A DNA stretch of 64,000 bases from JAHCIE01 sp034431435 (GTDB lineage Bacteria > Chloroflexota > Anaerolineae > Epilineales > JAHCIE01): NCBI GenBank assembly GCA_034431435.1, contig DAOUDG010000037.1:1-64000 (forward strand), written 5' to 3'. A program made the translations under genes and the position numbers. Below the pieces are notes generated by a model. It had not been told where the DNA came from. It searched no databases and saw nothing but the letters and a program-made list of their open reading frames with translations. Below are positions 24,731-32,342 of the stretch, piece after piece. The number at the start of each line of letters is the position of its first letter. Positions within the stretch are counted from its first letter, which is position 1.

Positions 24731-25330
24731 TCAGGCTGGTTCGCTGTAGTCTCCCTCCACGTCGCCCCACCAGTCGGTCTTGGCGTGGTGGGGGGCGAGG
24801 CGGCGCGGCGACGGTTCCGCGGCCGGGTAGCCAACATAGATGAAGCCGACGATGATATGATCGGAGGACAGGCCGAACGCCGCCGGCGTGCGCGGATCGT
24901 GGGCGACCTCGCCGGTGCGCCACATGGCCCCCAGGCCGCGGCTCTCGGCCACCAGCAGCATGTTCTGGACGGCAGCGGCGACGGCCTCGGTGTTCTCAGC
25001 GGCGACGACCTTCGGGCCGCTGGGCGGCTCGGCGATGGCGACGATGATGACCGGGGCGCGGTAGGCTTTGGCGCGCACCCCAGTCGCGGCGCGCTGGGCG
25101 GCGTCGCTGGTGGGATCGGCATGCTTGGTGCGCTCGATGTCGGCCCACACGTCGGCCAGGCGGTCACGCCCCGTGCCGGTCAGGACGATGAAGCGCCACG
25201 GCTCGACCTTGTGGTGGTTGGGGGCGTAGGTGGCGGCCTCTAGCATCGCCTCAATATCGGCGCGGGCTGGCAGCTCGGAGCGCACCTTGCCGACGCTGCG
25301 GCGGGTGCGGATGATGTGGAGAATGTCCAT
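24731..25330 (-). CDS. Nitroreductase-family flavoprotein (YdjA-like)
   Basis: A 199-residue FMN oxidoreductase of the short YdjA type. N-terminal RTRRSVGKV contributes the phosphate-binding arginines. NHHKVEPWRFIVL and MLLVAESRGLGAMWRTG are typical FMN-contacting segments, and the C-terminus carries HIIVGFIYVGYPAAEP. The family reduces nitro compounds, quinones or enones with NAD(P)H; the physiological substrate is unknown. It sits upstream of the small cupin gene. Confidence 0.85.
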   Translation of the reverse strand: MDILHIIRTRRSVGKVRSELPARADIEAMLEAATYAPNHHKVEPWRFIVLTGTGRDRLADVWADIERTKHADPTSDAAQRAATGVRAKAYRAPVIIVAIAEPPSGPKVVAAENTEAVAAAVQNMLLVAESRGLGAMWRTGEVAHDPRTPAAFGLSSDHIIVGFIYVGYPAAEPSPRRLAPHHAKTDWWGDVEGDYSEPA

Positions 25331-25382
25331 AGCACGTCCTTCAAGGGCGAATCATACACGCATTGCGGACAAAGCGCGATCC

Positions 25383-27119
25383 CTACAACGAAGCCGATCT
25401 ATTGGTCGCCTGTCCTTCGTCTGTGGTTGGCGTCGAGTCGTCGGCCTTGCGTCCCTGGTTGCCGCTGCCAAGCAGCGAGAAGATGGACAGGCCGGAGACG
25501 AGGGTCAGAATCAGGGCAGGGACGGCGGCGCGGTGGAAGAAGCCCTCCGACGTGGCCGACCAGATGGCGAGGGCCAGGGTCTTGAAGCCGATGGGCGCCA
25601 GGATGAGGGTAATGGGCAACTCCTTCATCACGGTCAGGAACACTAGCGCCGCCCCCGCGACCAGGCCGGGCCGTACCAGAGGCAGGGTCACGCGGAAGAG
25701 GACGGTCAGCGGGGCGCGCCCCAGACCTCGCGCCGCCTCCTCCAGACGTGGGCTGACGAATAGCAGCGAATTGCGCGTACTGCCCACGGCCTGGGGTAGG
25801 AAGCGCACCATGTAGCCGAACAGGAGCAGCGGCAGCGTCTGGTACAGCAGGGGCACGTAGCGGGCGCCGAAGAAGACCAGCGCCAACGCGATAACGATGC
25901 CGGGCAGGGCGTAGCCCGTGAAGGTCACCCGCTCGAGCAGCGTCGTGCGCCGACTGGGGTAGCGTACGGCCAGGATGGCGACGGGCAGCGCGGCGGCGAC
26001 AATGACCATCGCGGCCAGGGTCGAGACGCCCACCGAGCGCACGGCATCGGCCGCGACGAAGCCTAGCGCCTCACCCGCTCCCACCCCCTCCACCGCCCAG
26101 TAGATGACGACCAGCAGGGGCATGACCAGGGCCAGTCCTACCACCCCCCCGACGAACAGCAGGGCCGGCGCAGTCCACGGCCCCAGGCGTACCCGGCGGC
26201 CGGCGCGCCCCACCCCGACGGACGTTCGGTCGTGGCGGGCCGCCCCGCGCGCTCGCACCTCCAGAATCAGCGCGGCGCCGGTCAGGGCAACCAGCATCAG
26301 GGCCAGGACGGCGGCCAGGGCACGGTCGAAGGAGGCCGAGTATTGCAGGTAGATGACGCGGGTGAAGGCATTGTACTGTAGGAGGGACACCGCGCCGAAG
26401 TCGCTCAGCGTGTACAGGGCGACCAGGAGCGCGCCTGCTGCCAGGGCTGGCCTCAGGTGGGGCCAGGTGACGCGGCGGAAGGTTGACCAGCCGCCGTGGC
26501 CCAGGCTGCGCGCCGCCTCATCCAGTGACGGGTCCATGCTCTGCAGGGCGGCCCGCACGCTGAGCAGAATGTAGGGGTAGCTGACCATGATAAGGGTCAA
26601 CGCTGCCCCCGGCAGCCCGTAGATGTCAGGCAGGCGCTCGACGCCCAGCGGGGCCAGGGCCTGTTGTACCAGGCCGCGTGGGCCGAGGGCGGCGATGACG
26701 GCGAAGGCCGCTACGTAGGACGGCATGACCAGGGGCAGCACGGCCAGCGCCGTCCACGCCCGGCGGCCGGGCAGATCGGTGCGCACTAGCAGCCAGGCCA
26801 GTGGCACGGCGATTAGCGCGCAGACGGTTGTCACCACGGCCACCAGGCCGACCGTGTTGAGCAATACCTGGAGGGTGCGAGGCCGGAGGGCGAACTCAAC
26901 CGCCGCCGGGCCGACCTCTGCAACGCGGATCAGCAGGTAGGCGATGGGCAGCAACATCCCCGCGGCGACCAGGGCCGCGAGGATGGCGAGGCTGCGAGGG
27001 GGGCGGCGCGGCGCAGCCGGCCGCGCCAGGTCGGGAATCCGCACGGCGGCCTCAGCCCCCGTTGCGGCGACCTCGCGCTGGGTCGCCGCCGCATCCGCGG
27101 TACGCACGTCCGGAATCAC
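25383..27119 (-). CDS. Fbp-type ABC transporter permease (iron/metal), fused two-domain
   Basis: A 578-residue inner-membrane permease in which two six-helix halves are fused, as in FbpB/SfuB. Each half has an EAA loop for contacting the ATPase: EAARSLGHGG (about residue 200) and EAARGLGRAP (about 460). A GTG start at 27119 lies 7 bp after the stop of the substrate-binding gene. FbpB-type permeases import ferric iron delivered by FbpA. No ATP-binding subunit gene is found beside it, which is unusual for this operon type. Confidence 0.87.
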   Translation of the reverse strand: MIPDVRTADAAATQREVAATGAEAAVRIPDLARPAAPRRPPRSLAILAALVAAGMLLPIAYLLIRVAEVGPAAVEFALRPRTLQVLLNTVGLVAVVTTVCALIAVPLAWLLVRTDLPGRRAWTALAVLPLVMPSYVAAFAVIAALGPRGLVQQALAPLGVERLPDIYGLPGAALTLIMVSYPYILLSVRAALQSMDPSLDEAARSLGHGGWSTFRRVTWPHLRPALAAGALLVALYTLSDFGAVSLLQYNAFTRVIYLQYSASFDRALAAVLALMLVALTGAALILEVRARGAARHDRTSVGVGRAGRRVRLGPWTAPALLFVGGVVGLALVMPLLVVIYWAVEGVGAGEALGFVAADAVRSVGVSTLAAMVIVAAALPVAILAVRYPSRRTTLLERVTFTGYALPGIVIALALVFFGARYVPLLYQTLPLLLFGYMVRFLPQAVGSTRNSLLFVSPRLEEAARGLGRAPLTVLFRVTLPLVRPGLVAGAALVFLTVMKELPITLILAPIGFKTLALAIWSATSEGFFHRAAVPALILTLVSGLSIFSLLGSGNQGRKADDSTPTTDEGQATNRSASL

Positions 27120-27126
27120 TGCCGTC

Positions 27127-28227
27127 TCAGGACAGCACGCCCGCGTCGCGCAACAGCTTGAGCGTGCCTTCCAGGTCAGCCAGGCTGCTCAGGTCCAGCT
27201 TGGGCGTCTGAATCTGGTCCAGGGGCTTGAGAGTCGGCCCCGGCTTCACACCGGCGGCCAGAGGATACTCATACGTCTGGTTGGCGAAGTATGTCTGCGC
27301 CTCTTCGGACAGGAGGAAGGCAATGAGAGCCTCAGCGGCCGGTCGGTTCTTGGCGGTGGGTAGGATGCCCAGGCCCGCCACGTTGATCATGGCTCCGATG
27401 TCGCCGCCACGAGGGGAGTAGTTGGCGACGGGGTAGCTGTCGCCCTGTTTGGCCTTCTGCTGGTGTAGATAGTAGTGGTTGACCAGGCCGACCTGGATTT
27501 CACCCTTGGCGATGGCGTCCAGGATGGCGGGGTTGTTGGCGTAGGCGCGGACGCCGTTGGCCTGCATGTCCTTCAGCCACTTGGTAGCGGCGGCGTCGCC
27601 CTGGGTCGTACGCAGGGCCGTCACGAAGGACTGGAACGAGGCGTTGGTAGGCGCCCAGCCCACCTTGCCTTTCCACTTGGGGTCTGTCAGGCCGAGGACC
27701 GAGTCGGGCAGGTCGCTCTCCTTAAGCTCCTTAGTGTTGTAGACGATGACACGCGCCCGCCCCGATGCGCCTACCCAGTCGCCCTTGGGCGAGCGGAAGC
27801 GCGGGTCCACCTTGCTCAGCAGCGCCTCGGGTAGGGGGGTCAACCGCTGGCGGCTGGACAGCGCGCCCAGCGCGCCCGCGTCCTGGGCGAAGAAGACGTC
27901 GGCTGGCGAGTTGTTGCCTTCTTCGAGGATGGTGGCTGCCAACTGGGCGGTGTCGCCGTAGCGCACCTGAACATCGACACCAGTGGCCTGCTTGAACTTG
28001 TCGATGATGGGCGCGACCAGTTGCTCGTTGCGGCCGCTGTATACCGTTAGCTTGCCACCGACGGCAGCGGCCGCAGGGGCGGTGGTGGGCGCAGCGGTCT
28101 TGGGGGCTGCGGTGGCGGGTGCAGCGGCCGCAGGGGCGGCCGATTGGGCCGGGGCCTGGGCGGTCGGCGCGGCGCAGCCGGCGATGCTCAGGACAGCCAA
28201 CACGGCCAGGAGGAAATGCTTCAGCAT
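27127..28227 (-). CDS. Fbp-type metal-binding lipoprotein (ABC substrate-binding protein)
   Basis: A 366-residue periplasmic-binding-protein-like lipoprotein. The signal ends with the lipobox SIAGC (Cys18), followed by an Ala/Pro/Thr linker to about residue 50. LTVYSGRNEQLVAPIIDKF starts the mature domain, with the tyrosine-anion type features of FbpA proteins. NHYYLHQQ (about 248-255) contains the paired tyrosines that coordinate ferric iron in FbpA/IdiA. It is the first gene of the fbp unit. Its promoter (28300-28327) overlaps that of the divergent DtxR/MntR-like gene. Confidence 0.87.
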   Translation of the reverse strand: MLKHFLLAVLAVLSIAGCAAPTAQAPAQSAAPAAAAPATAAPKTAAPTTAPAAAAVGGKLTVYSGRNEQLVAPIIDKFKQATGVDVQVRYGDTAQLAATILEEGNNSPADVFFAQDAGALGALSSRQRLTPLPEALLSKVDPRFRSPKGDWVGASGRARVIVYNTKELKESDLPDSVLGLTDPKWKGKVGWAPTNASFQSFVTALRTTQGDAAATKWLKDMQANGVRAYANNPAILDAIAKGEIQVGLVNHYYLHQQKAKQGDSYPVANYSPRGGDIGAMINVAGLGILPTAKNRPAAEALIAFLLSEEAQTYFANQTYEYPLAAGVKPGPTLKPLDQIQTPKLDLSSLADLEGTLKLLRDAGVLS

Positions 28228-28278
28228 GTGGGAGACTCCATCTGTAGGGCAGAGGTAGAGCGGCGAATCGCCACCCGA

Positions 28279-28307
28279 TTGCGAATGGTACAGAGGTGTA
28301 TTATAAT
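28279..28307 (+). promoter_or_regulatory. Promoter of the DtxR/MntR-like regulator
   Basis: TTGCGA (28279-28284), 17-bp spacer, TATAAT (28302-28307). Its -10 overlaps the minus-strand -10 of the fbp genes. Confidence 0.6.
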
Positions 28308-28327
28308 TTCCGAGCCTGGCGTGTCAA
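28300..28327 (-). promoter_or_regulatory. Promoter of the fbp-type transport genes
   Basis: Minus strand: TTGACA (28327-28322), 16-bp spacer, TATAAT (28305-28300). The shared palindrome ATTATAAT provides both -10 boxes, so the two promoters cannot be occupied at once. Confidence 0.65.
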
Positions 28328-28399
28328 TGACCTGGCGCGCTCTACGAGTGTGGATTTATCAGTTCACCTGCGTCAAGGGCTGATTTCAGTGCGGTGAAA

Positions 28400-29098
28400 A
28401 TGGAAGCCAAGAAGAACGTCGTCGCCACGGCAACGATGCAAGACTACCTGAAGGCCCTGTACAAGCTGGAGAAGGCTCAGTCGCCGGTCCCGACGTCTGC
28501 TCTGGCCGAGACGTTGGAGGTGTCCCCCTCGGCGGTGACGGCCATGTCGTGCAAGCTCCACGTGGCGAGCCTGGTGCGCTACGCCGCCTATCACGGCATG
28601 GCGCTGACCCCCGCTGGCCGCCGCGAGGCATTGCGCGTGTTGCGGGCGCATCGCTTGATCGAGGTGATGATGGTGCGCTGGATGGGCTACGGTTGGGAGG
28701 ACATCGACGAGGAGGCCGACCGACTGGAGCACGTCCTGTCCGATGAGTTCGTGGACCGCCTGGACGCGCAGCTCGACTACCCGCGCGCCTGCCCTCATGG
28801 CGACCCGATACCGGGCCGCGACGGCGCGGTGGTCGAGCCGGCCGAACACGCCTTGACGCTTGTGCAGCCGGGTGAGACTGCGACCGTCTACCGCGTTGCC
28901 AGCCACCACCGAGAGCTATTGGCCCACGTTCGCGACATAGGGATGCTACCGGGTGTGCAGGTAGAGGTGGTGACGGTCGCGCCCTTCGGCGGCCCGCTGA
29001 CGGTCCTGGTAGACGGCGTGCCCCAATCCGTCAGCCCGACGGTCGCGCAGAGTGTGTTTGTGTACACCGAGGAGCCGGTCGTGATGGGTGAGACATGA
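28400..29098 (+). CDS. DtxR/MntR-family metal-dependent regulator with C-terminal FeoA/SH3-like domain
   Basis: A 232-residue repressor: winged helix (about 1-70), helical metal/dimer domain (about 70-140) and an SH3-like FeoA domain (about 150-225; PGETATVYRVAS, LRDIGMLPG-like HVRDIGMLPGVQVEV). Metal ligands resemble MntR more than DtxR. DtxR Met10 is Asp (MQDYLKALY), and the position of DtxR Cys102 is Asp (EEADRLEHVL), while Glu and His of LEH are kept. MntR Glu11 is Lys. An ATG at 28400 or GTG at 28394 are both possible. Divergent from the fbp genes across overlapping promoters, it probably represses them when the metal is plentiful. Confidence 0.82.
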   Translation: MEAKKNVVATATMQDYLKALYKLEKAQSPVPTSALAETLEVSPSAVTAMSCKLHVASLVRYAAYHGMALTPAGRREALRVLRAHRLIEVMMVRWMGYGWEDIDEEADRLEHVLSDEFVDRLDAQLDYPRACPHGDPIPGRDGAVVEPAEHALTLVQPGETATVYRVASHHRELLAHVRDIGMLPGVQVEVVTVAPFGGPLTVLVDGVPQSVSPTVAQSVFVYTEEPVVMGET

Positions 29099-29101
29099 GC
29101 C

Positions 29102-29136
29102 GTGAAACCTGAAACCTGAAACCTGAAACCTGAACC
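29102..29136. repeat. Heptanucleotide tandem repeat
   Basis: Four successive copies of a 7-bp unit (GAAACCT) plus a partial fifth occur just after the regulator's stop. The same gap holds CTCACGTTTCACGC (29149-29162), a 14-mer repeated at 43515-43528. Confidence 0.7.
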
Positions 29137-29163
29137 ACATCCAACGTGCTCACGTTTCACGCA

Positions 29164-30318
29164 TCATGTTTCACTCGTCACGTATGAATCCCGCGTGTTG
29201 GCGACGAGGGCAGCCCCAAGGGGCGGAATGAGGCGCAGGGCGCGCAGGCCGAGGCCCAACGTTATTGGGCGGAGCATGAGGGGTTGCGCCAGGCGACCCA
29301 GGCGCAGGCGACGGTCAAAGCGGGCGTGCCATTGGCGGGAGTAGGTGGCCTTGAGGCTCGCGGCGGTGCGGCGGCCGGCCAGGGTGTCGAGGACCAGGGG
29401 CGCGGCCATCTCGGCGGCCGCCAGGCCCATCGCCATGCCGTTGCCCGCCAGGGGGCTGATGAGGCCCGCCGCATCACCCAGCATCAGCACGTCGTTCTCG
29501 ACGACTGCCTTGCGAACAAAGGGGATCTGGCTGATAGCCAGGAAGCGATCATGGATGCGCTCGGCATGGGCCAGCCACGCGGCCAGGGCCGTGTTGGTGG
29601 GTAGGACCTCGGCGGCGAGACGCTCCGGATCACCCCCACAGGCGTGCAAGACGCGGGTCTCGGCCAGCAGGCACAGGTTGATTCGGCCGCCCTCGATCTC
29701 GGCCAGGCCACAGTAGCCACCATCGAAGCCGTGCAACTCGACGCGGCGGCCAATGGGCGGGCCGTGGTAGTGGGCCTTGAGGGCGAAGGTCGGATGGTCC
29801 AGACTCAGGAAGCCCCGCCCCAGGGTGCGGTCCAGGTTGGCGCGCCTGCCCCACGCTCCCAGCACCACCCGCGCCTCGGCGGCGTGCGCCCTATTCCCCG
29901 TCTGCCACGTTACCCCGAAGCCCTCGACGAGGCTGCCCACCATGCCCGTTACCCGCGCTGCCTGCCGCACGTCCGCGCCCACCTGCCCTGCGTGATCGAA
30001 CAGAAGCTTGTCCAGGGCGTAGCGGCTCAGGCCGATGCCCGGCGCGGGGAAGGGTGCGTCCCAGCGTGCGCCGTCGCGGGCGATAATACGGGCGGCGGTG
30101 AGACGCGGCGGAGCCAGAGCATCGATGGCGGACCACACGCCGAGGCGCTGGAAGATGCCCACCGTCTCCGGCGACAGGAACTCGCCGCATAGCTTGTCGT
30201 GGGGCAGGGTGGCGGCTTCCAGGAGCAGTACGGTGGCGCCGGCGCGCGCCAGCAGGCTGGCCGCCGCGCTGCCGGCCAGCCCGCCGCCGACCACGATAAT
30301 GTCGTACCGCTGCGTCAC
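29164..30318 (-). CDS. FAD-dependent oxidoreductase, geranylgeranyl-reductase/monooxygenase-like
   Basis: A 384-residue flavoprotein. Residues 7-25 hold the dinucleotide fold IIVVGGGLAGSAAASLLARA, followed by the CGEFLSPE segment typical of geranylgeranyl-reductase-type proteins. GDAAGLISPLAGNGMAMG (about 285-302) is the second FAD motif. Family members reduce isoprenoid chains or act in polyketide/terpenoid hydroxylation. A C-terminal hydrophobic helix (LGLGLRALRLIPPLG) may bring it to the membrane. The GTG start overlaps the stop of the metallophosphoesterase gene (GTGA), so it is the last gene of a translationally coupled run that begins with the MrfA-like helicase. Confidence 0.82.
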   Translation of the reverse strand: MTQRYDIIVVGGGLAGSAAASLLARAGATVLLLEAATLPHDKLCGEFLSPETVGIFQRLGVWSAIDALAPPRLTAARIIARDGARWDAPFPAPGIGLSRYALDKLLFDHAGQVGADVRQAARVTGMVGSLVEGFGVTWQTGNRAHAAEARVVLGAWGRRANLDRTLGRGFLSLDHPTFALKAHYHGPPIGRRVELHGFDGGYCGLAEIEGGRINLCLLAETRVLHACGGDPERLAAEVLPTNTALAAWLAHAERIHDRFLAISQIPFVRKAVVENDVLMLGDAAGLISPLAGNGMAMGLAAAEMAAPLVLDTLAGRRTAASLKATYSRQWHARFDRRLRLGRLAQPLMLRPITLGLGLRALRLIPPLGAALVANTRDSYVTSET

Positions 30319-30950
30319 TTGCTCTCCGTGTCGATGATGTGCAGGCCGTAGGCATTGATGAGGGTCGTGGTATGGTAGGTGCGCACGGCAGGCATGGCGA
30401 CGCCGTACAGGTGGACGTGGCCGTGGATGTGGTAGCGCGGCCGGTAGTGGTCGATGAGCCAGCGGTAGGCGCGGAACCCCTGATGGGCAAAATCGGGGCC
30501 GTCACCGAGACCGGCCGCCGGGGAGTGACTGAGCAGGCAGTCCAGGGGGCGGCCGCGCCGCCGCTCGGCGAGCCACAGGCGCGGGGCGACGAGCAGGGCG
30601 CGCATCCACATTTGGGTTTGGGAGTAGTGATAGGGTTTCCCCGGATTGTAGTTGATGGAGCCGCTGAAGCCCGCCACCAGAAAACCCTCGACCTCAGCCA
30701 ATCGACTATCCATGTAGGTCCAGCCCTTGGGGCCGATGAGGGGCGAGCCATACTCATCGTAGGACAGAGGTAGGTCATGGTTGCCCGCTACGAACAGGCT
30801 TGGGGCGCTGTAGACATCCACCAGGTATGAGAGGTAGCTGTAGGGCAGGTCACCCGCGGCCAGAATGAGGTCGAAGGGGCCGAAGTTCTCGCGGGCGCGG
30901 GAACCTTCCAGGCGCTTGGCGATGCGATCGGCGACGGCAAGGATACGCAT
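30315..30950 (-). CDS. Calcineurin-like metallophosphoesterase
   Basis: A 211-residue predicted phosphoesterase. ATG 30950 (MRILAVAD) overlaps the stop of the exonuclease gene (TAATG). Metallophosphoesterase blocks: AVAD (first metal Asp, the usual following His absent), AAGDLPYS (GD), VAGNHDLP (GNHD), LLSHSPA (H) and IHGHVHLYG (GHxH). The substrate could be a nucleotide, DNA end or phosphoprotein. Tight coupling with a DNA-repair-type helicase/nuclease pair hints at nucleic acid, but this is inference. Confidence 0.82.
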   Translation of the reverse strand: MRILAVADRIAKRLEGSRARENFGPFDLILAAGDLPYSYLSYLVDVYSAPSLFVAGNHDLPLSYDEYGSPLIGPKGWTYMDSRLAEVEGFLVAGFSGSINYNPGKPYHYSQTQMWMRALLVAPRLWLAERRRGRPLDCLLSHSPAAGLGDGPDFAHQGFRAYRWLIDHYRPRYHIHGHVHLYGVAMPAVRTYHTTTLINAYGLHIIDTESK

Positions 30951-32227
30951 TACCCCGATCCGTTGCCGCGCGCGGCCTTGCGCTCCAGGCGGGCCAGACG
31001 GTGCTGTAGCTCGGCCAGGACCGCCGCGCTGTTCAGGCTGTCGTGGCGGACCTGCGACGCGCGTACCATGTCGATGGCGCGCCGCACAGTGACGATGGCA
31101 GCGGCGTAGTCGTGGGCGCGATGCTCGTAGTATTTGGCTAGCTCGACATAAGGATAGAGGCGGCGGGCGGTTCCGGTGTCGATGGCGGCAGCCCACGCGG
31201 CCACGGCGCGGTCCCAGGCTCCCTCGCGCTTGCAGAGCTGCCCCCAGCGTTCCTTGGCCTGCTCGTGCAACTCCGGCGGCAGCTGGCAGCGCATGGCGTG
31301 CTCGTAAGCCTCCACCGCCTGGTCCACCGCGCCAGCCGCCTCGTAGACGATGCCGAGGCTGAGCCAGTCTGCGCCGTGGCTGACGCCGTTACCCCAGGGG
31401 TCGTCGAAGGCGTCGCACATGCGAGTCAGCAGGGCCGCCATGGATACGATATCCAGGGCGTTGTGGTAGAAGACGCGCTCCAGCCGGCCCAGCGTACCGT
31501 GGCGCACGTAGTCGAAGTAGATGTAGGGGATGATCATGCCCGGCACGTCGTCGGTGCGCTCGACGCCCAGGATGCCTCGCTCCAGCGAGCCGAGGGCGCA
31601 ACTGCCGAGGCGGGCGCGCCACAGGCGGCGGGCGGGCAGCAGCAGGTCCAGGTGGGGCGCGCCGCTCAGCGGGACACGCCGCCGCGCCAGGCGATAACGT
31701 GTCGTCAGCAGCGGCATGTCGAAGGCGCGACCGTTGAAGCTGACGATGCCGCTGAACTGATTCAGCCACTCGTCCAGGGCGTGGAGTTGGGCTGGCTCAT
31801 CGCCGGGGTCGCGCAAGAAGAACTGGCGGACGCGGAAGGCGTCGCCCTCGAAGGAACCGACGCCGACCAGGAAGGCCAGCGTTCCTGTTCCGCCGCCCAG
31901 CCCCGTCGTCTCGATGTCGACGAAGGCGGCGCGGCGCAAGTCGAGACGGTCGAGACTGGCGTCGCGGGTCAGGCGCGCGACGTGGTGGCCTGTCGATGGT
32001 GGCTCGCCGACGGGCAGCCCCGCGTGCTCCGGGTAGCGGGTGTCGGCGACGAAGCACGCGCCGTGGGGCGTGGTCACGTCCACGCCGTCCACCACCTCGG
32101 CGATGTCGGCGCGGCGGCGCGGCTCGCGGGGCGGCGGGGGCGGTGGCTGGATACCCTCCACGCCGCGCTGCACGCCAAGCCGCCGCAGCCGCTCCAGGCG
32201 GTCGCGCATCGACGGTGGTTCGCTCAT
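30950..32227 (-). CDS. mrfB: DEDD-type 3'-5' exonuclease, MrfB/YprB-like, with C-terminal TPR
   Basis: A 425-residue protein. The RNase-H-like exonuclease core (about 95-265) shows Asp104-x-Glu106 in FVDIETTG, FNGRAFDMPLL and the final HNALDIVSM, i.e. the DEDD carboxylates. GSLERGILGVERTDDVPG is characteristic of the YprB family. The last 150 residues form helix pairs (GIVYEAAGAVDQAVEAYEHA, VAAWAAAIDTG) like TPR repeats. In Bacillus, MrfB works with the helicase MrfA in repair of mitomycin C damage. Here the MrfA-like gene lies 115 bp upstream on the same strand, which supports the same role. Confidence 0.85.
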   Translation of the reverse strand: MSEPPSMRDRLERLRRLGVQRGVEGIQPPPPPPREPRRRADIAEVVDGVDVTTPHGACFVADTRYPEHAGLPVGEPPSTGHHVARLTRDASLDRLDLRRAAFVDIETTGLGGGTGTLAFLVGVGSFEGDAFRVRQFFLRDPGDEPAQLHALDEWLNQFSGIVSFNGRAFDMPLLTTRYRLARRRVPLSGAPHLDLLLPARRLWRARLGSCALGSLERGILGVERTDDVPGMIIPYIYFDYVRHGTLGRLERVFYHNALDIVSMAALLTRMCDAFDDPWGNGVSHGADWLSLGIVYEAAGAVDQAVEAYEHAMRCQLPPELHEQAKERWGQLCKREGAWDRAVAAWAAAIDTGTARRLYPYVELAKYYEHRAHDYAAAIVTVRRAIDMVRASQVRHDSLNSAAVLAELQHRLARLERKAARGNGSG

Positions 32228-32342
32228 TGTCGCGCCCCGGCGTTCATCGCCGTGTCAACCTCCCCACAAGCCTGTCCATCGCTACCATCGCTGGCGGCGA
32301 GAACCTCTGATCCCCTCGCCGCCTGGGAGAGGGGAGCCAGAA

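Noticed and set aside
24337..25167. A 276-residue reading of the cupin frame
   Set aside because: Its N-terminal 170 residues run antisense-like through the nitroreductase gene in a different frame. The ATG at 24657 with AGGAGA is the convincing start.
28270..28330. Classical DtxR/Fur box between the metal genes
   Set aside because: No convincing TTAGGTTAGGCTAACC-like or Fur 19-mer palindrome was found, only the ATTATAAT core shared by the two promoters.
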